A DNA stretch of 64,000 bases from Ruminococcus sp. (GTDB lineage: Bacteria > Bacillota > Clostridia > Lachnospirales > Lachnospiraceae). The notes beneath the pieces are model-generated. The model was not told where the DNA came from. It saw nothing but the letters and a program-made list of their open reading frames with translations, and ran no database searches. Shown here one piece after another: positions 53,069-63,229 of this stretch; within the stretch, counting starts at the first letter, position 1, and each line of letters begins with the position of its first letter. The stretch spans positions 62,001 to 126,000 of the forward strand of contig JACERV010000003.1 of NCBI GenBank assembly GCA_013911065.1, written 5' to 3'. The translations under genes and the position numbers were made by a program.

Positions 53069-54130
53069 ATGGATGTTTTAAGGGAAAAAACAAAGGAAAT
53101 TAAAATAGGAGATGTGGTAATCGGCGGCACACATCCGGTTGCCATCCAGTCTATGACGAATACGAAAACAGAGAATGTGGAAGCTACCGTGGCACAGATA
53201 CAGAATTTGGAAGCGGCAGGCTGTGAAATTATCCGCTGTGCAGTGCCCACAATGGAGGCCGCACTGGCATTGAAAGAGATTCGCAGGCAGATTCACATTC
53301 CTCTTGTTGCAGATATTCATTTTGACTACAGGCTTGCAATTGCCGCGATAGAAAATGGGGCCGACAAGATACGAATTAATCCCGGAAATATTGGAAATGA
53401 GGAACGTCTGCGTGCGGTGGTAGAAAAGGCGAAAGAATATCAGGTTCCTATCCGTGTAGGGGTTAACAGTGGTTCTCTGGAAAAGCATTTGCTTGAAAAA
53501 TACGGTGGAGTGACAGCCCAGGGACTCGCGGAGAGTGCTCTTGATAAAGTAAGAATGATTGAGGAGATGGGGTATGATAATCTGGTTGTGAGCATCAAAT
53601 CTTCAGACGTCATTATGTGTGTAAAGGCTCATGAACTGATTGCGGACGAATGCTCCTACCCATTGCATGTGGGGATTACGGAAGCCGGCACTGTTTACTC
53701 AGGAAATGTAAAATCTTCCGTAGGATTAGGAATTATACTATATGAAGGGATTGGCAATACAATCCGCGTTTCTCTCACAGGAGATCCGGTGGAGGAAATA
53801 AAAACTGCCAAACTCATATTGAAAACACTGGGGCTTCGCAAAGGAGGCATTGAGGTAGTATCCTGCCCAACTTGCGGAAGAACAAGAATAGATTTAATTG
53901 ACCTTGCAAATCAGGTAGAAGACATGGTGGCAGACATTCCTCTGGACATCAAGGTGGCTGTCATGGGCTGTGTGGTAAACGGGCCCGGGGAAGCACGAGA
54001 GGCTGATATCGGTATTGCAGGGGGAGTCGGTGAGGGACTTTTGATTAAAAAAGGTGAGATTGTGAAAAAGGTAAAAGAAGAGGAGCTTCTGGAAACCTTG
54101 CGACAGGAGTTGTTAAATTGGAAAAGATAG
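53069..54130 (+). CDS. ispG: 4-hydroxy-3-methylbut-2-enyl diphosphate synthase
   Basis: A 353-residue 4Fe-4S enzyme of the MEP isoprenoid pathway. It converts methylerythritol cyclodiphosphate to HMBPP with electrons from flavodoxin or ferredoxin. The N-terminal TIM barrel has PVAIQSMTNT and PLVADIHFDYRLA. Cluster ligands are Cys in SCPTCGRTR (about residues 266 and 269), Cys in MGCVVNGPGEA, and the Glu following. The start is behind AAAGGGAG. The gene's 3' end overlaps polC by 13 bp. Confidence 0.96.
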   Translation: MDVLREKTKEIKIGDVVIGGTHPVAIQSMTNTKTENVEATVAQIQNLEAAGCEIIRCAVPTMEAALALKEIRRQIHIPLVADIHFDYRLAIAAIENGADKIRINPGNIGNEERLRAVVEKAKEYQVPIRVGVNSGSLEKHLLEKYGGVTAQGLAESALDKVRMIEEMGYDNLVVSIKSSDVIMCVKAHELIADECSYPLHVGITEAGTVYSGNVKSSVGLGIILYEGIGNTIRVSLTGDPVEEIKTAKLILKTLGLRKGGIEVVSCPTCGRTRIDLIDLANQVEDMVADIPLDIKVAVMGCVVNGPGEAREADIGIAGGVGEGLLIKKGEIVKKVKEEELLETLRQELLNWKR

Positions 54131-57100
54131 GAAATGAAAAAGTCTTTTTTAGAGTCTTCCCTACACTAAAGGTAGAGGATGATATACAGATGCTGTTTGA
54201 TGATGTAGAGGTGCAAAAAATCACAACAAATTCCAAACATGATTTTTTACATATCTATATTTTCAGCAGACATTTGATTCAAAAGAAACATATTTGGCAG
54301 ATGGAGAAGAAAATCGGAGACCAGCTTTTCAAAGGGCAGGGAATCAGCATCCGGTTGGAAGAACAGTACGCTTTGTCTGAGCAGTATACGCCAAGCACAT
54401 TAATGATGGAATATCATGACAGTATTGTGCAGGAATTGAAACAGCATAGTGTTCTGGCTTCTAATATGTTCGAGCAGGCCAAGATGGATTTTGAAGGAGC
54501 GGACATTTTATATCTGGAAATGCCTGATACTATAGTGTCAGAAGGAAAAAAAGAACACATTGTAAATCTGCTCCATGAAATTTTTGAAAAAAGATTTCAT
54601 ATGAAGGCAGATATTCGTGTTACTTACCGGGAATCTGAGGGCGGAAAAGACCGGGAATACGATGAACAAAGGGTACGGCAGGAAGTCAGGGCCATCTTTG
54701 AGCGCCGGGCCAGGCAGCGTGGAGAGGAATACTCAGAAGACGGTGCTGCTCAAAAAGGAGAGCAGAAAAAAGATGGGGCCAGAGAGCAGAAAGGAAATTC
54801 TGAGAGGAAAGGAGATTTCCAGAAAAAGAATTTCAAAAAGAAGGATTTCTACAGGCCTTTGAAGCAGGGAGATGACCCAAGTCTCATATATGGAAAGAAT
54901 TTTGAGGATGAGCCGATCAAACTGGATCAGGTTGTTGGTGAGATGGGGGAAATCACAATCCATGGTAAGATTATCAACTTTGATACCAGAGAAATCAGGA
55001 ATGAAAAGACTATCCTTATGTTTGCCGTGACCGACTTTACAGATACAATTACGATTAAGATGTTTGCACGTAATGACCAGCTCCCAGAGCTTTTGGGAGG
55101 GTTGAAAAAGGGTATTTTTGTTAAAATAAAGGGAATTACAACCATTGACAAATTTGATGGGGAGCTGACCATTGGTTCGGTGACCGGAATCAGAAAAAGT
55201 GGTGACTTTACGGTATCGAGAGAAGATTTGAGTCCCAGGAAACGGGTAGAGCTTCACTGCCATACGAAAATGAGTGATATGGACGGTGCTTCTGAAGTGA
55301 AGGATATTGTGAAAAGAGCCCATGACTGGGGGCACCCGGCAATTGCAATCACAGATCACGGCGTGGTGCAGTCTTTCCCAGATGCAAACCACTATATCCA
55401 CACATTGGATAAGGATGACCCATTTAAAATTCTTTATGGTGTGGAGGGCTATATTGTAGATGATTTGACAGATATTGCAGTGAATGCCGGGGATGAGAAT
55501 CTGGACGGCACGTATATTGTGTTTGACCTGGAGACAACTGGTTTCAGTGCCATCAAAGATAAGATTATTGAAATCGGAGCGGTGAAGGTAGTAAACGGTG
55601 AGGTTGTCGACCGGTTCAGTACTTTTGTTAATCCGAAACGTCCGATTCCCTTTGAAATCACACAGCTTACAGGCATTACAGATGAAATGGTCATAGAGTC
55701 GCCTGACATTGAAACGATCCTTCCACAGTTTTTGGAATTTGCGGGGGATGGTGTTCTTGTTGCGCATAATGCAGGATTTGACATAGGATTTATAGAGCAG
55801 AATTGCAGGTATCAGGAGATTGCACCCCACTTTGTCTATGTAGATACGGTGGCTCTGGCCAGAGTTCTTCTTCCTACGCTGTCAAGGTATAAGCTGAATG
55901 TGGTAGCAAAGGCATTGGGCATTCCTCTGGAAAATCATCACAGAGCTGTGGATGATGCCAAGGCTACGGCAGAAATTTTTATGAAATTCGTGCAGATGCT
56001 CAGAGAACAGAATATTAATACATTAAAAGAAGTCAACCAGTTTGGAGATATGAATCCTAACGCAATCCGTAAGCTCCCAACTTATCATGTTATCATTTTG
56101 ATTCAAAATGATATCGGCAGATTTAACCTGTACCAGCTTATTTCACAGTCTCACTTGACCTATTATAATAGAAGACCGAGAATTCCAAAGAGCGTGCTGA
56201 ACAGGCACCGGGAAGGGTTGATTGTGGGAGGTGCCTGCGAAGCAGGGGAATTGTATCAGGCAATTCTGAATAAAAGGTCTTCGGAGTTTATCGCCAGACT
56301 TGCTGATTTCTATGATTATTATGAAATCCAGCCTGTTGGAAACAACTGGTTTATGCTGGAAAGTGAGAAATATCCGGATATCAATTCTGTGGAAGATTTG
56401 CAGAAGATTAACCGGGAAATTGTGGAGCTGGGAGAAAAATTTAAAAAACCTGTGGTGGGCACTTGTGATGTGCATTTCCTGGACCCGGATGATGAGGTTT
56501 ACCGGCGTATTATTATGGCAGGAAAGGGCTTCAGTGATGCGGACAGCCAGCCTCCGCTTTATCTCAGGACTACAGAGGAAATGCTGGAAGAGTTTGAATA
56601 TCTTGGTTCGGCAAAAGCAAGGGAGGTTGTTATCGAAAACCCCAATAAAATTTGTGATATGATTGAAAAAACCTCTCCCATTAACCCCAATAAATGTCCT
56701 CCGGTCATTGAAAATTCTGAGCAGGACCTAAGAGATATTTGTTACAATAAAGCTCATGAATTGTATGGCCCGGATTTACCAAAACCGGTATTTGAACGTT
56801 TGGAGAGAGAGTTAAACTCCATCATATCCAACGGGTATTCTGTGATGTATATCATTGCCCAAAAACTGGTATGGAAATCCAATGAAGACGGATACCTGGT
56901 AGGGTCCCGGGGGTCTGTAGGCTCTTCCTTTGTAGCGACTATGGCAGGGATTACAGAGGTAAATCCATTAAGCCCCCACTATTACTGTAAAAAATGTCAT
57001 TATAATGATTTTGATTCAGATGAGGTGAAAGTATTTGCAGGGGGATGTGGATTCGATATGCCTGATAAGACATGTCCGGTCTGCGGAGAAAAATTGGTAA

Positions 57101-58629
57101 AGGACGGATTTGACATCCCCTTTGAAACCTTCCTGGGATTTAAAGGCGACAAGGAGCCGGATATCGATTTGAACTTTTCCGGAGATTATCAGGCAAAGGC
57201 ACACAAATACACCGAAATTATTTTTGGAGAAGGACATACGTTCAAGGCTGGTACCATTGGTACATTGGCAGATAAAACTGCTTTTGGTTATGTGAAGAAT
57301 TATTATGAGGAGCGGGGACATCGAAAACGCAAATGCGAGATTGACAGAATCACTGTAGGCTGCACGGGCATCCGAAGGAGCACCGGTCAGCATCCGGGAG
57401 GAATTGTGGTACTTCCTCACGGTCATGATATCAATGAATTTACACCGGTACAGCATCCCGCAAACGATATGACTACAGACATTATAACAACCCACTTTGA
57501 TTATCACTCCATTGACCACAATCTTCTGAAGCTGGATATACTGGGGCATGACGATCCTACTATGATCCGCACATTAGAGGAATATATTACATCGGATGCT
57601 ATGGATAATGAGTATAATGAAGGGAATCCCTTCATTGCAACCAAGATTCCGCTGGATGATAAAAAGGTGCTTTCTCTGTTCCATGATACCAGCGCACTGA
57701 AAATCAAACCGGAGGATATTGATGGCTGCAAACTGGGCTGCCTTGGTATTCCTGAGTTTGGAACCGAGTTCGTTATCCAGATGGTGCAGGATGCAAAACC
57801 TCAGTCATTATCTGATTTAATCCGGATTTCCGGCCTGTCCCACGGCACCAATGTGTGGCTGGGAAATGCACAGGAGCTGGTAAAGTCGGGAAAAGCAACA
57901 ATTTCCACTTGTATCTGTACCCGTGATGATATTATGGTCTATCTGATTAATCAGGGGGTAGACAGCGCACTGTCCTTTACAATCATGGAAAGCGTGCGTA
58001 AAGGAAAGGGCCTGAAGCCTGAGTGGGAAACAGCCATGAAGGAAAAGGACGTACCGGACTGGTATATCTGGTCCTGTAAACAGATAAGCTATATGTTCCC
58101 CAAAGCCCACGCGGCAGCATATGTTATGATGGCATACCGCATCGCATACTGTAAAGTCAACTATCCGCTGGCGTATTATGGTGCTTATTTTGGAATCCGG
58201 GCGAATGCATTTTCTTATGAAATTATGTGTCAGGGGAAAGAAAAGCTGGATTATTATATGAAGGATTATAAAAGAAGAGCGGATTCTCTCAGTAACAAAG
58301 AACAGGATGTTCTTAAGGACATGAGGATTGTGCAGGAAATGTATGCCAGAGGCTTCGAATTCCTGCCTCTGGATATCTATAAGGCAAAAGCAGCCAAATT
58401 CCAGATTATTGACGGTAAACTGATGCCGCCCCTTTCCAGTATTGAAGGAATGGGTGAGAAAGCTGCTGAGGCAGTGGAGGAGGCATCCAAAAACGGTGCC
58501 TATCTATCACTGGATGATTTCCGCCAGCGAACCAAAGTCAGCAAGACAGTTATTGATCTGATGGCAGAGTTAGGCTTGTTTGGAAACCTGCCTCAAAGCA
58601 ATCAGTTGTCGCTGTTTGATTTAGTTTAA
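54118..58629 (+). CDS. polC: DNA polymerase III PolC-type alpha subunit
   Basis: A 1,503-residue replicative polymerase of low-GC Gram-positives. TTG 54118 is chosen because AGGAG lies eight bases before it (54105-54109) and no other start is nearby; it overlaps ispG by 13 bp. Domains: N-terminal domain (1-190), a charged linker (190-250), OB-fold (about 275-350), PHP (ELHCHTKMSDMDG, about 377) interrupted by a DEDDh proofreading exonuclease (FDLETTGF about 468; HNAGFDIGFIEQ; HRAVDDAKATAE), polymerase with catalytic EPDIDLNF near 1015, a zinc Cys set (CKKCHYND ... CPVCGEK, 958-985) and a C-terminal helix-hairpin-helix/OB part (IEGMGEKAAEAVEEA). Length is normal for PolC. Confidence 0.97.
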   Translation: MEKIGNEKVFFRVFPTLKVEDDIQMLFDDVEVQKITTNSKHDFLHIYIFSRHLIQKKHIWQMEKKIGDQLFKGQGISIRLEEQYALSEQYTPSTLMMEYHDSIVQELKQHSVLASNMFEQAKMDFEGADILYLEMPDTIVSEGKKEHIVNLLHEIFEKRFHMKADIRVTYRESEGGKDREYDEQRVRQEVRAIFERRARQRGEEYSEDGAAQKGEQKKDGAREQKGNSERKGDFQKKNFKKKDFYRPLKQGDDPSLIYGKNFEDEPIKLDQVVGEMGEITIHGKIINFDTREIRNEKTILMFAVTDFTDTITIKMFARNDQLPELLGGLKKGIFVKIKGITTIDKFDGELTIGSVTGIRKSGDFTVSREDLSPRKRVELHCHTKMSDMDGASEVKDIVKRAHDWGHPAIAITDHGVVQSFPDANHYIHTLDKDDPFKILYGVEGYIVDDLTDIAVNAGDENLDGTYIVFDLETTGFSAIKDKIIEIGAVKVVNGEVVDRFSTFVNPKRPIPFEITQLTGITDEMVIESPDIETILPQFLEFAGDGVLVAHNAGFDIGFIEQNCRYQEIAPHFVYVDTVALARVLLPTLSRYKLNVVAKALGIPLENHHRAVDDAKATAEIFMKFVQMLREQNINTLKEVNQFGDMNPNAIRKLPTYHVIILIQNDIGRFNLYQLISQSHLTYYNRRPRIPKSVLNRHREGLIVGGACEAGELYQAILNKRSSEFIARLADFYDYYEIQPVGNNWFMLESEKYPDINSVEDLQKINREIVELGEKFKKPVVGTCDVHFLDPDDEVYRRIIMAGKGFSDADSQPPLYLRTTEEMLEEFEYLGSAKAREVVIENPNKICDMIEKTSPINPNKCPPVIENSEQDLRDICYNKAHELYGPDLPKPVFERLERELNSIISNGYSVMYIIAQKLVWKSNEDGYLVGSRGSVGSSFVATMAGITEVNPLSPHYYCKKCHYNDFDSDEVKVFAGGCGFDMPDKTCPVCGEKLVKDGFDIPFETFLGFKGDKEPDIDLNFSGDYQAKAHKYTEIIFGEGHTFKAGTIGTLADKTAFGYVKNYYEERGHRKRKCEIDRITVGCTGIRRSTGQHPGGIVVLPHGHDINEFTPVQHPANDMTTDIITTHFDYHSIDHNLLKLDILGHDDPTMIRTLEEYITSDAMDNEYNEGNPFIATKIPLDDKKVLSLFHDTSALKIKPEDIDGCKLGCLGIPEFGTEFVIQMVQDAKPQSLSDLIRISGLSHGTNVWLGNAQELVKSGKATISTCICTRDDIMVYLINQGVDSALSFTIMESVRKGKGLKPEWETAMKEKDVPDWYIWSCKQISYMFPKAHAAAYVMMAYRIAYCKVNYPLAYYGAYFGIRANAFSYEIMCQGKEKLDYYMKDYKRRADSLSNKEQDVLKDMRIVQEMYARGFEFLPLDIYKAKAAKFQIIDGKLMPPLSSIEGMGEKAAEAVEEASKNGAYLSLDDFRQRTKVSKTVIDLMAELGLFGNLPQSNQLSLFDLV

Positions 58630-58640
58630 TAAAAAGTATC

Positions 58641-58701
58641 TGTAAAATAAAATACGTTTGTGTTATAATGTCACAAATGAACTATCATCGGACCTAGGTC
58701 C
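58641..58701 (+). promoter_or_regulatory. glyA promoter with two palindromes
   Basis: A perfect TATAAT lies at 58664-58669 with a weak -35 TGTAAA (58641-58646). TTTGTG (58657-58662) and CACAAA (58672-58677) are inverted around the -10. In the leader, GGACCTAGGTCC (58690-58701) is a perfect 12-base palindrome. They could be operators; no regulator is indicated. Confidence 0.5.
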
Positions 58702-58734
58702 GTGAAGGATTATGATGGATGGAGGAGAAGAAAT

Positions 58735-59970
58735 ATGTACGGTTTCGAGGAAATCAAGAATGAGGATGTTGAAGTTGCAGATGCGATTCAGGCGGAAGTG
58801 GAAAGGCAGAATTCCCATATCGAGCTGATTGCTTCTGAGAACTGGGTGAGCAAGGCGGTTATGGCAGCTATGGGAAGTCCTCTGACGAATAAATATGCGG
58901 AAGGGTACCCGGGAAAGAGATATTATGGCGGATGCCAGTGTGTGGACGTGGTAGAGAATCTGGCCATTGAACGGGCAAAAGAATTGTTCCACTGTGAATA
59001 CGCCAATGTACAGCCCCATTCCGGAGCCCAGGCAAATATGGCAGCCATGTTTGCAATGGTACAGCCAGGGGATAAGGTAATGGGAATGAACCTGGACCAC
59101 GGCGGACACCTGACCCACGGTTCACCAGTCAACATGTCCGGAAAATACTTTGATTTCGTAGCATACGGAGTAAACGATGAAGGCGTCATTGATTATGATC
59201 AAGTACTTGAAATCGCGAAAGAACATAAACCTAAATTAATCATAGCAGGAGCCAGTGCTTATGCAAGAACCATTGACTTCAAAAAATTCCGTGAGATTGC
59301 AGACGCAGTAGATGCTTATCTGATGGTAGATATGGCACATATTGCGGGATTAGTTGCTGCCGGCCTGCACCCAAGCCCCATCCCATATGCTCATGTTACA
59401 ACCACAACCACCCATAAAACCTTGCGGGGTCCCCGTGGAGGTCTGATACTGAGCAGCAAAGAGATGAATGAAAAGTTCAATTTTAATAAAGCAATTTTCC
59501 CAGGAATCCAGGGAGGCCCGCTGATGCATGTCATTGCTTCCAAGGCAGTCTGCTTCAAAGAAGCTCTTAAGCCTGAATTCAAAACTTATCAGGAACAGGT
59601 TGTTAAAAATGCCAAAGCTTTATGCAAAGGCCTTCAGTCCAGAGGAATTAAGATTGTTTCAGGAGATACAGATAATCACCTGATGCTTGTGGATTTGACC
59701 GAAAATAATATCAGTGGTAAAGAGCTGGAAAAACGTCTGGATGACGCTCATGTAACCTGCAACAAGAATACCATTCCCAACGATTCACGCTCTCCATTTG
59801 TGACAAGCGGAGTACGTTTAGGAACCCCGGCAGTAACAACCCGGGGGATGACAGAATCAGATATGGATAAAATAGCCGAAATCATAGCCCTGGTGATTGC
59901 TGATGAAGCAAATGTAGAAGAGGCACAGAAAATGGCGGCGGAACTTACCAAAAAGTATCCACTTATATAA
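58735..59970 (+). CDS. glyA: Serine hydroxymethyltransferase
   Basis: A 411-residue PLP enzyme that converts serine and tetrahydrofolate to glycine and methylene-THF. ATG 58735 is chosen because GGAGGAG lies ten bases before it; the GTG at 58702 sits in the leader. [32 protein letters not shown] and [10 protein letters not shown] are family motifs. The Schiff-base Lys is in [14 protein letters not shown] (about 226). A terminator closes the gene. Confidence 0.96.
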   Translation: MYGFEEIKNEDVEVADAIQAEVERQNSHIELIASENWVSKAVMAAMGSPLTNKYAEGYPGKRYYGGCQCVDVVENLAIERAKELFHCEYANVQPHSGAQANMAAMFAMVQPGDKVMGMNLDHGGHLTHGSPVNMSGKYFDFVAYGVNDEGVIDYDQVLEIAKEHKPKLIIAGASAYARTIDFKKFREIADAVDAYLMVDMAHIAGLVAAGLHPSPIPYAHVTTTTTHKTLRGPRGGLILSSKEMNEKFNFNKAIFPGIQGGPLMHVIASKAVCFKEALKPEFKTYQEQVVKNAKALCKGLQSRGIKIVSGDTDNHLMLVDLTENNISGKELEKRLDDAHVTCNKNTIPNDSRSPFVTSGVRLGTPAVTTRGMTESDMDKIAEIIALVIADEANVEEAQKMAAELTKKYPLI

Positions 59971-60020
59971 TTTTACGTCAGAGAAACCGATTCAGGGGAT
60001 GTTGCTTAGTCAAAAAGGTG

Positions 60021-60066
60021 CGGGAGTTGAAGATGCAGGTATGCATCTTCTGCTCCCGTTTTGTAT
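60021..60066 (+). terminator. Terminator after glyA
   Basis: CGGGAGTTGAAGATGC and GCATCTTCTGCTCCCG pair with one two-base bulge around AGGTAT, followed by TTTTGTA. Confidence 0.9.
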
Positions 60067-60071
60067 TCCTA

Positions 60072-60128
60072 AAACCGGACAAAGTGTGAAATTTAATACT
60101 TTAAACCGACAAAGTAGTGTGTTATACT
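60072..60128 (+). promoter_or_regulatory. Promoter and repeated motif before paaK
   Basis: AAACCGGACAAAGTGTG (60072-60088) recurs as AAACCGACAAAGTAGTGTG (60103-60121), 31 bp apart by start. A TATACT -10 (60123-60128) follows the second copy directly, with TTTAAA (60100-60105) as a weak -35. Direct repeats at three-turn spacing suggest binding of a dimeric regulator. Confidence 0.55.
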
Positions 60129-60167
60129 AGGGAAGAATGAATGTTATGTCGAAGGAGGTTTTTCAAA

Positions 60168-61478
60168 ATGATTTGGGCAAAGGAAGAGACTCTGCCAAGA
60201 GCTGAGATGGATGCAATCCAGCTTGAACGCTTAAAGGAAACTGCCGTTTATATATATGAACGTGTCGAGCCTTACCGCAGAAAAATGGACGAGGCCGGTG
60301 TAAAGCCGGAAGATATTAAGACTTTACAGGACTTAGGAAAGATGCCGTTTACATATAAAACAGACTTCAGGGAAAATTACCCGGATGGATTATTTGCGGT
60401 GGATAAGAAGGAGATTGTCAGATACCATGCCAGCTCCGGCACCACAGGGAAACCGACGGTTGTAGGATATACGGCACAGGATCTGGATATGTGGATGAAT
60501 AATGTGGCAAGAATTGCCTGTATGGGAGGGGCTACTTCCGAGGATGTGGCACAGATTTCATTTGGATACGGTACATTTACAGGGGCGCTGGGACTGCACG
60601 GGGGCCTGGAGAAGATAGGCGCATCCGTGATTCCAATGTCCTCGGGTAATTCAAATAAGCAGAAAATGTTTCTCCAGGACATGGGAGTAACGCTGCTGGT
60701 GGCAACCCCCTCCTATGCGCTTCATTTGGGAGAAATTTTAAGAGAACAGGGAGTAGACCCTTCAAAAGATTTGAAGGTGCATATCGGGCTGTTCGGCGGT
60801 GAGGGAATGACCGAGCCGATGAGGGACGAGATGCATAAAGTATGGGGTGAACAATTTGTCTGTACACAGAATTATGGTATGAGCGAGCTGTGCGGGCCTG
60901 GGGTGTCAGGTGAGTGCACAGAACTGTGCGGGATGCACATAAATGAAGACTGGTTTATTCCTGAAATCATCGACCCGGAGACAGAGGAAGTATTACCTCC
61001 CGGTTCTGCCGGAGAGCTGGTAATCACCTGTCTGGGTAAGGAGGCACTTCCTCTGATCAGATACCGTACCGGAGATTTGACAAGGCTGATGTATGAGCCA
61101 TGTAAATGCGGCAGGACAACGGTGCGTATGGAGAACCTGTCCGGACGCGCAGATGACATGCTTGTTATCCGCGGGGTAAATGTATTCCCCAGCCAGATTG
61201 AAGAAGTGCTGTTCAAGATAGACGAAATCGGACCTCATTATGAGATTCTGGTGGAGAGACAGAACAGACTGGATGTTATGACGATTACCGTAGAATTAAT
61301 AGATGACAGACTGTTGGACAGCTATTCTAAATTAAGCAAGCTGGAACAGAATATCAAAGGTGCATTGAAGTCCCAGCTTGGACTTGCGACTCACATCAGG
61401 CTGGTAGCGCCGAACTCTCTTCAGCGGTTTGAAGGAAAAGCGAAGAGAGTGACAGATTTACGAAAGGATGGTTTATAA
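60168..61478 (+). CDS. paaK: Phenylacetate-CoA ligase family protein
   Basis: A 436-residue AMP-forming acyl-CoA ligase. ATG 60168 is chosen because GAAGGAGG lies nine bases before it. The ATP motif is YHASSGTTGKPTVVGYT, with GMSELCGPGVSGEC and LIRYRTGDLTRL further on. The C-terminal domain is RADDMLVIRGVNVFPSQIEE. It activates phenylacetate or related arylacetates to CoA thioesters. It sits three bases before iorA, so arylacetyl-CoA made by IorAB and arylacetate are linked here. The direction in the cell, activation or release, is not readable. Confidence 0.92.
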   Translation: MIWAKEETLPRAEMDAIQLERLKETAVYIYERVEPYRRKMDEAGVKPEDIKTLQDLGKMPFTYKTDFRENYPDGLFAVDKKEIVRYHASSGTTGKPTVVGYTAQDLDMWMNNVARIACMGGATSEDVAQISFGYGTFTGALGLHGGLEKIGASVIPMSSGNSNKQKMFLQDMGVTLLVATPSYALHLGEILREQGVDPSKDLKVHIGLFGGEGMTEPMRDEMHKVWGEQFVCTQNYGMSELCGPGVSGECTELCGMHINEDWFIPEIIDPETEEVLPPGSAGELVITCLGKEALPLIRYRTGDLTRLMYEPCKCGRTTVRMENLSGRADDMLVIRGVNVFPSQIEEVLFKIDEIGPHYEILVERQNRLDVMTITVELIDDRLLDSYSKLSKLEQNIKGALKSQLGLATHIRLVAPNSLQRFEGKAKRVTDLRKDGL

Positions 61479-61481
61479 AAT

Positions 61482-63227
61482 ATGTCAGAAAAAGTAATCA
61501 TGTTGGGAAATGAAGCCATAGCCAGAGGAGCTTACGAGGCCGGGGTGAAAGTTTCATCCGCTTATCCGGGGACTCCCAGTACGGAAATCAGTGAATATCT
61601 GGTTCAATATAAAGATGACCTTTATGAAGAGTGGGCACCGAATGAAAAGGTAGCTGCTGAAGTAGCGGTGGGAGCGAGTATTGCAGGTGTACGTGCTATG
61701 GCCTGTATGAAGCATGTAGGACTGAATGTGGCAGCAGATCCTCTTTATTCTGTGTCCTACATGGGAGTGAACGGCGGACTTGTATTTGTGGTTGCAGATG
61801 ATCCGGGGCTATACAGCTCTCAGAATGAACAGGATACAAGAATGGTTGCAAGAGCAGCACAGGTTCCGGTTATTGAACCTTCTGACAGCGCAGAGGCGAA
61901 GGAGTTTCTCAAGGCGGCTTTTGAGCTGAGTGAACAGTATGACAGACCGTTTATTTTCCGGATTACCACAAGGCTTGCACATTCTCAGGGAATTATGGAA
62001 CTCCAGGAGAGAACGAACATCGAGGATAAGGTTTACGAAAAGAACATCCGGAAAAATGTCATGATGCCTGGAAATGCAAAGCTGCGCCATGTGGACATTG
62101 AAAGGCTCAACATGGAACTGGCGGAAGCTGCAAATACACTGCCTATAAATACGGTGGAAATGAATGATACGAAAATTGGCATCATTACAAGCGGAATCCC
62201 TTATCAGTATGTGAAAGAGGTACTTCCCCAGGCTTCTGTTTTAAAGCTTGGCATGGTAAATCCTCTTCCAAGAAAACTAATTGAGGATTTTGCGTCGAAA
62301 GTAGATACCTTGTATATTGTGGAAGAGCTGGATCCGGTGATTGAGGAACAAGTGAAGTCCTGGGGAATTAAAGCTATAGGGAAGGAAATCTTCACTACAC
62401 AGGGCGAATACAGTGCGGGCATGCTTAGAAAAGCAATTTTAAAAGAAGAAGTGCTTACGAAAACCCCTGCCCAGGCACCCCAGCGTCCTCCGATCCTATG
62501 TCCGGGATGTCCTCACCGCAGCGTTTATCATGTGCTGAATAAGCTGAAAATGCACGCTGCCGGTGATATTGGATGTTATACTCTGGGAGCAGTTGCACCA
62601 TTAAGCGTTGTAGATACTACAATGTGTATGGGAGCCAGTATATCCACCTTACACGGGATGGAAAAGGCAAAGGGCAAAGAATACATTAAGAACTGGGTTG
62701 CGGTAATCGGAGACTCCACATTTTTACATACAGGTGTAAATTCCCTGATGAACATGGTTTACAATAATGCTACAGGAACTGTTATGATTCTTGACAACTC
62801 CACCACAGGAATGACCGGACATCAGGAACATGCGGCAACAGGCAGGACTTTACAGGGAGAACCAACCTATTCTATAGACATTGAAACACTTTGCCGGGGA
62901 ATGGGCATAAAGAATGTAATAGAAGTCAATGCATTTGATCTTGCTGCATTAGAGAAGACTATAAAGGAAGAGACAGCAAAGGACGAAGTGTCCGTAATTA
63001 TTACAAAATCTCCTTGCGTTCTTCTGGATAAGTCCAAAAAACCTGTTTACATTTCCTATGAGGATAAATGTAAGAAGTGCGGCATGTGTTTAAAGCCCGG
63101 ATGTCCTGCGATAACAAAAAATGCAGATGGAACCGTTCATATTGACGATACCATGTGTACGGGCTGCGGACTGTGTGAAGCCTTATGTAAATTCAATGCA
63201 ATAGAACTGGTAAAGGCGGGTGAATAG
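61482..63227 (+). CDS. iorA: Indolepyruvate:ferredoxin oxidoreductase, alpha subunit
   Basis: A 581-residue oxygen-sensitive TPP enzyme. It decarboxylates arylpyruvates (from Trp, Phe, Tyr) to arylacetyl-CoA, reducing ferredoxin. The N-terminal pyrimidine-binding domain has SSAYPGTPSTEISEYL and the C-terminal TPP domain has LCPGCPHRS and GDSTFLHTGVNSLMNMVYN. Two ferredoxin-like 4Fe-4S motifs end the protein: CKKCGMCLKPGC and CTGCGLCEALC, about residues 528-572. iorB follows after two bases. Confidence 0.95.
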   Translation: MSEKVIMLGNEAIARGAYEAGVKVSSAYPGTPSTEISEYLVQYKDDLYEEWAPNEKVAAEVAVGASIAGVRAMACMKHVGLNVAADPLYSVSYMGVNGGLVFVVADDPGLYSSQNEQDTRMVARAAQVPVIEPSDSAEAKEFLKAAFELSEQYDRPFIFRITTRLAHSQGIMELQERTNIEDKVYEKNIRKNVMMPGNAKLRHVDIERLNMELAEAANTLPINTVEMNDTKIGIITSGIPYQYVKEVLPQASVLKLGMVNPLPRKLIEDFASKVDTLYIVEELDPVIEEQVKSWGIKAIGKEIFTTQGEYSAGMLRKAILKEEVLTKTPAQAPQRPPILCPGCPHRSVYHVLNKLKMHAAGDIGCYTLGAVAPLSVVDTTMCMGASISTLHGMEKAKGKEYIKNWVAVIGDSTFLHTGVNSLMNMVYNNATGTVMILDNSTTGMTGHQEHAATGRTLQGEPTYSIDIETLCRGMGIKNVIEVNAFDLAALEKTIKEETAKDEVSVIITKSPCVLLDKSKKPVYISYEDKCKKCGMCLKPGCPAITKNADGTVHIDDTMCTGCGLCEALCKFNAIELVKAGE

Positions 63228-63229
63228 AA

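Noticed and set aside
54733..55830. 365-residue open frame on the minus strand
   Set aside because: It is entirely antisense to polC, which has clear domains in this stretch; composition is that of a shadow frame and no ribosome site is seen.
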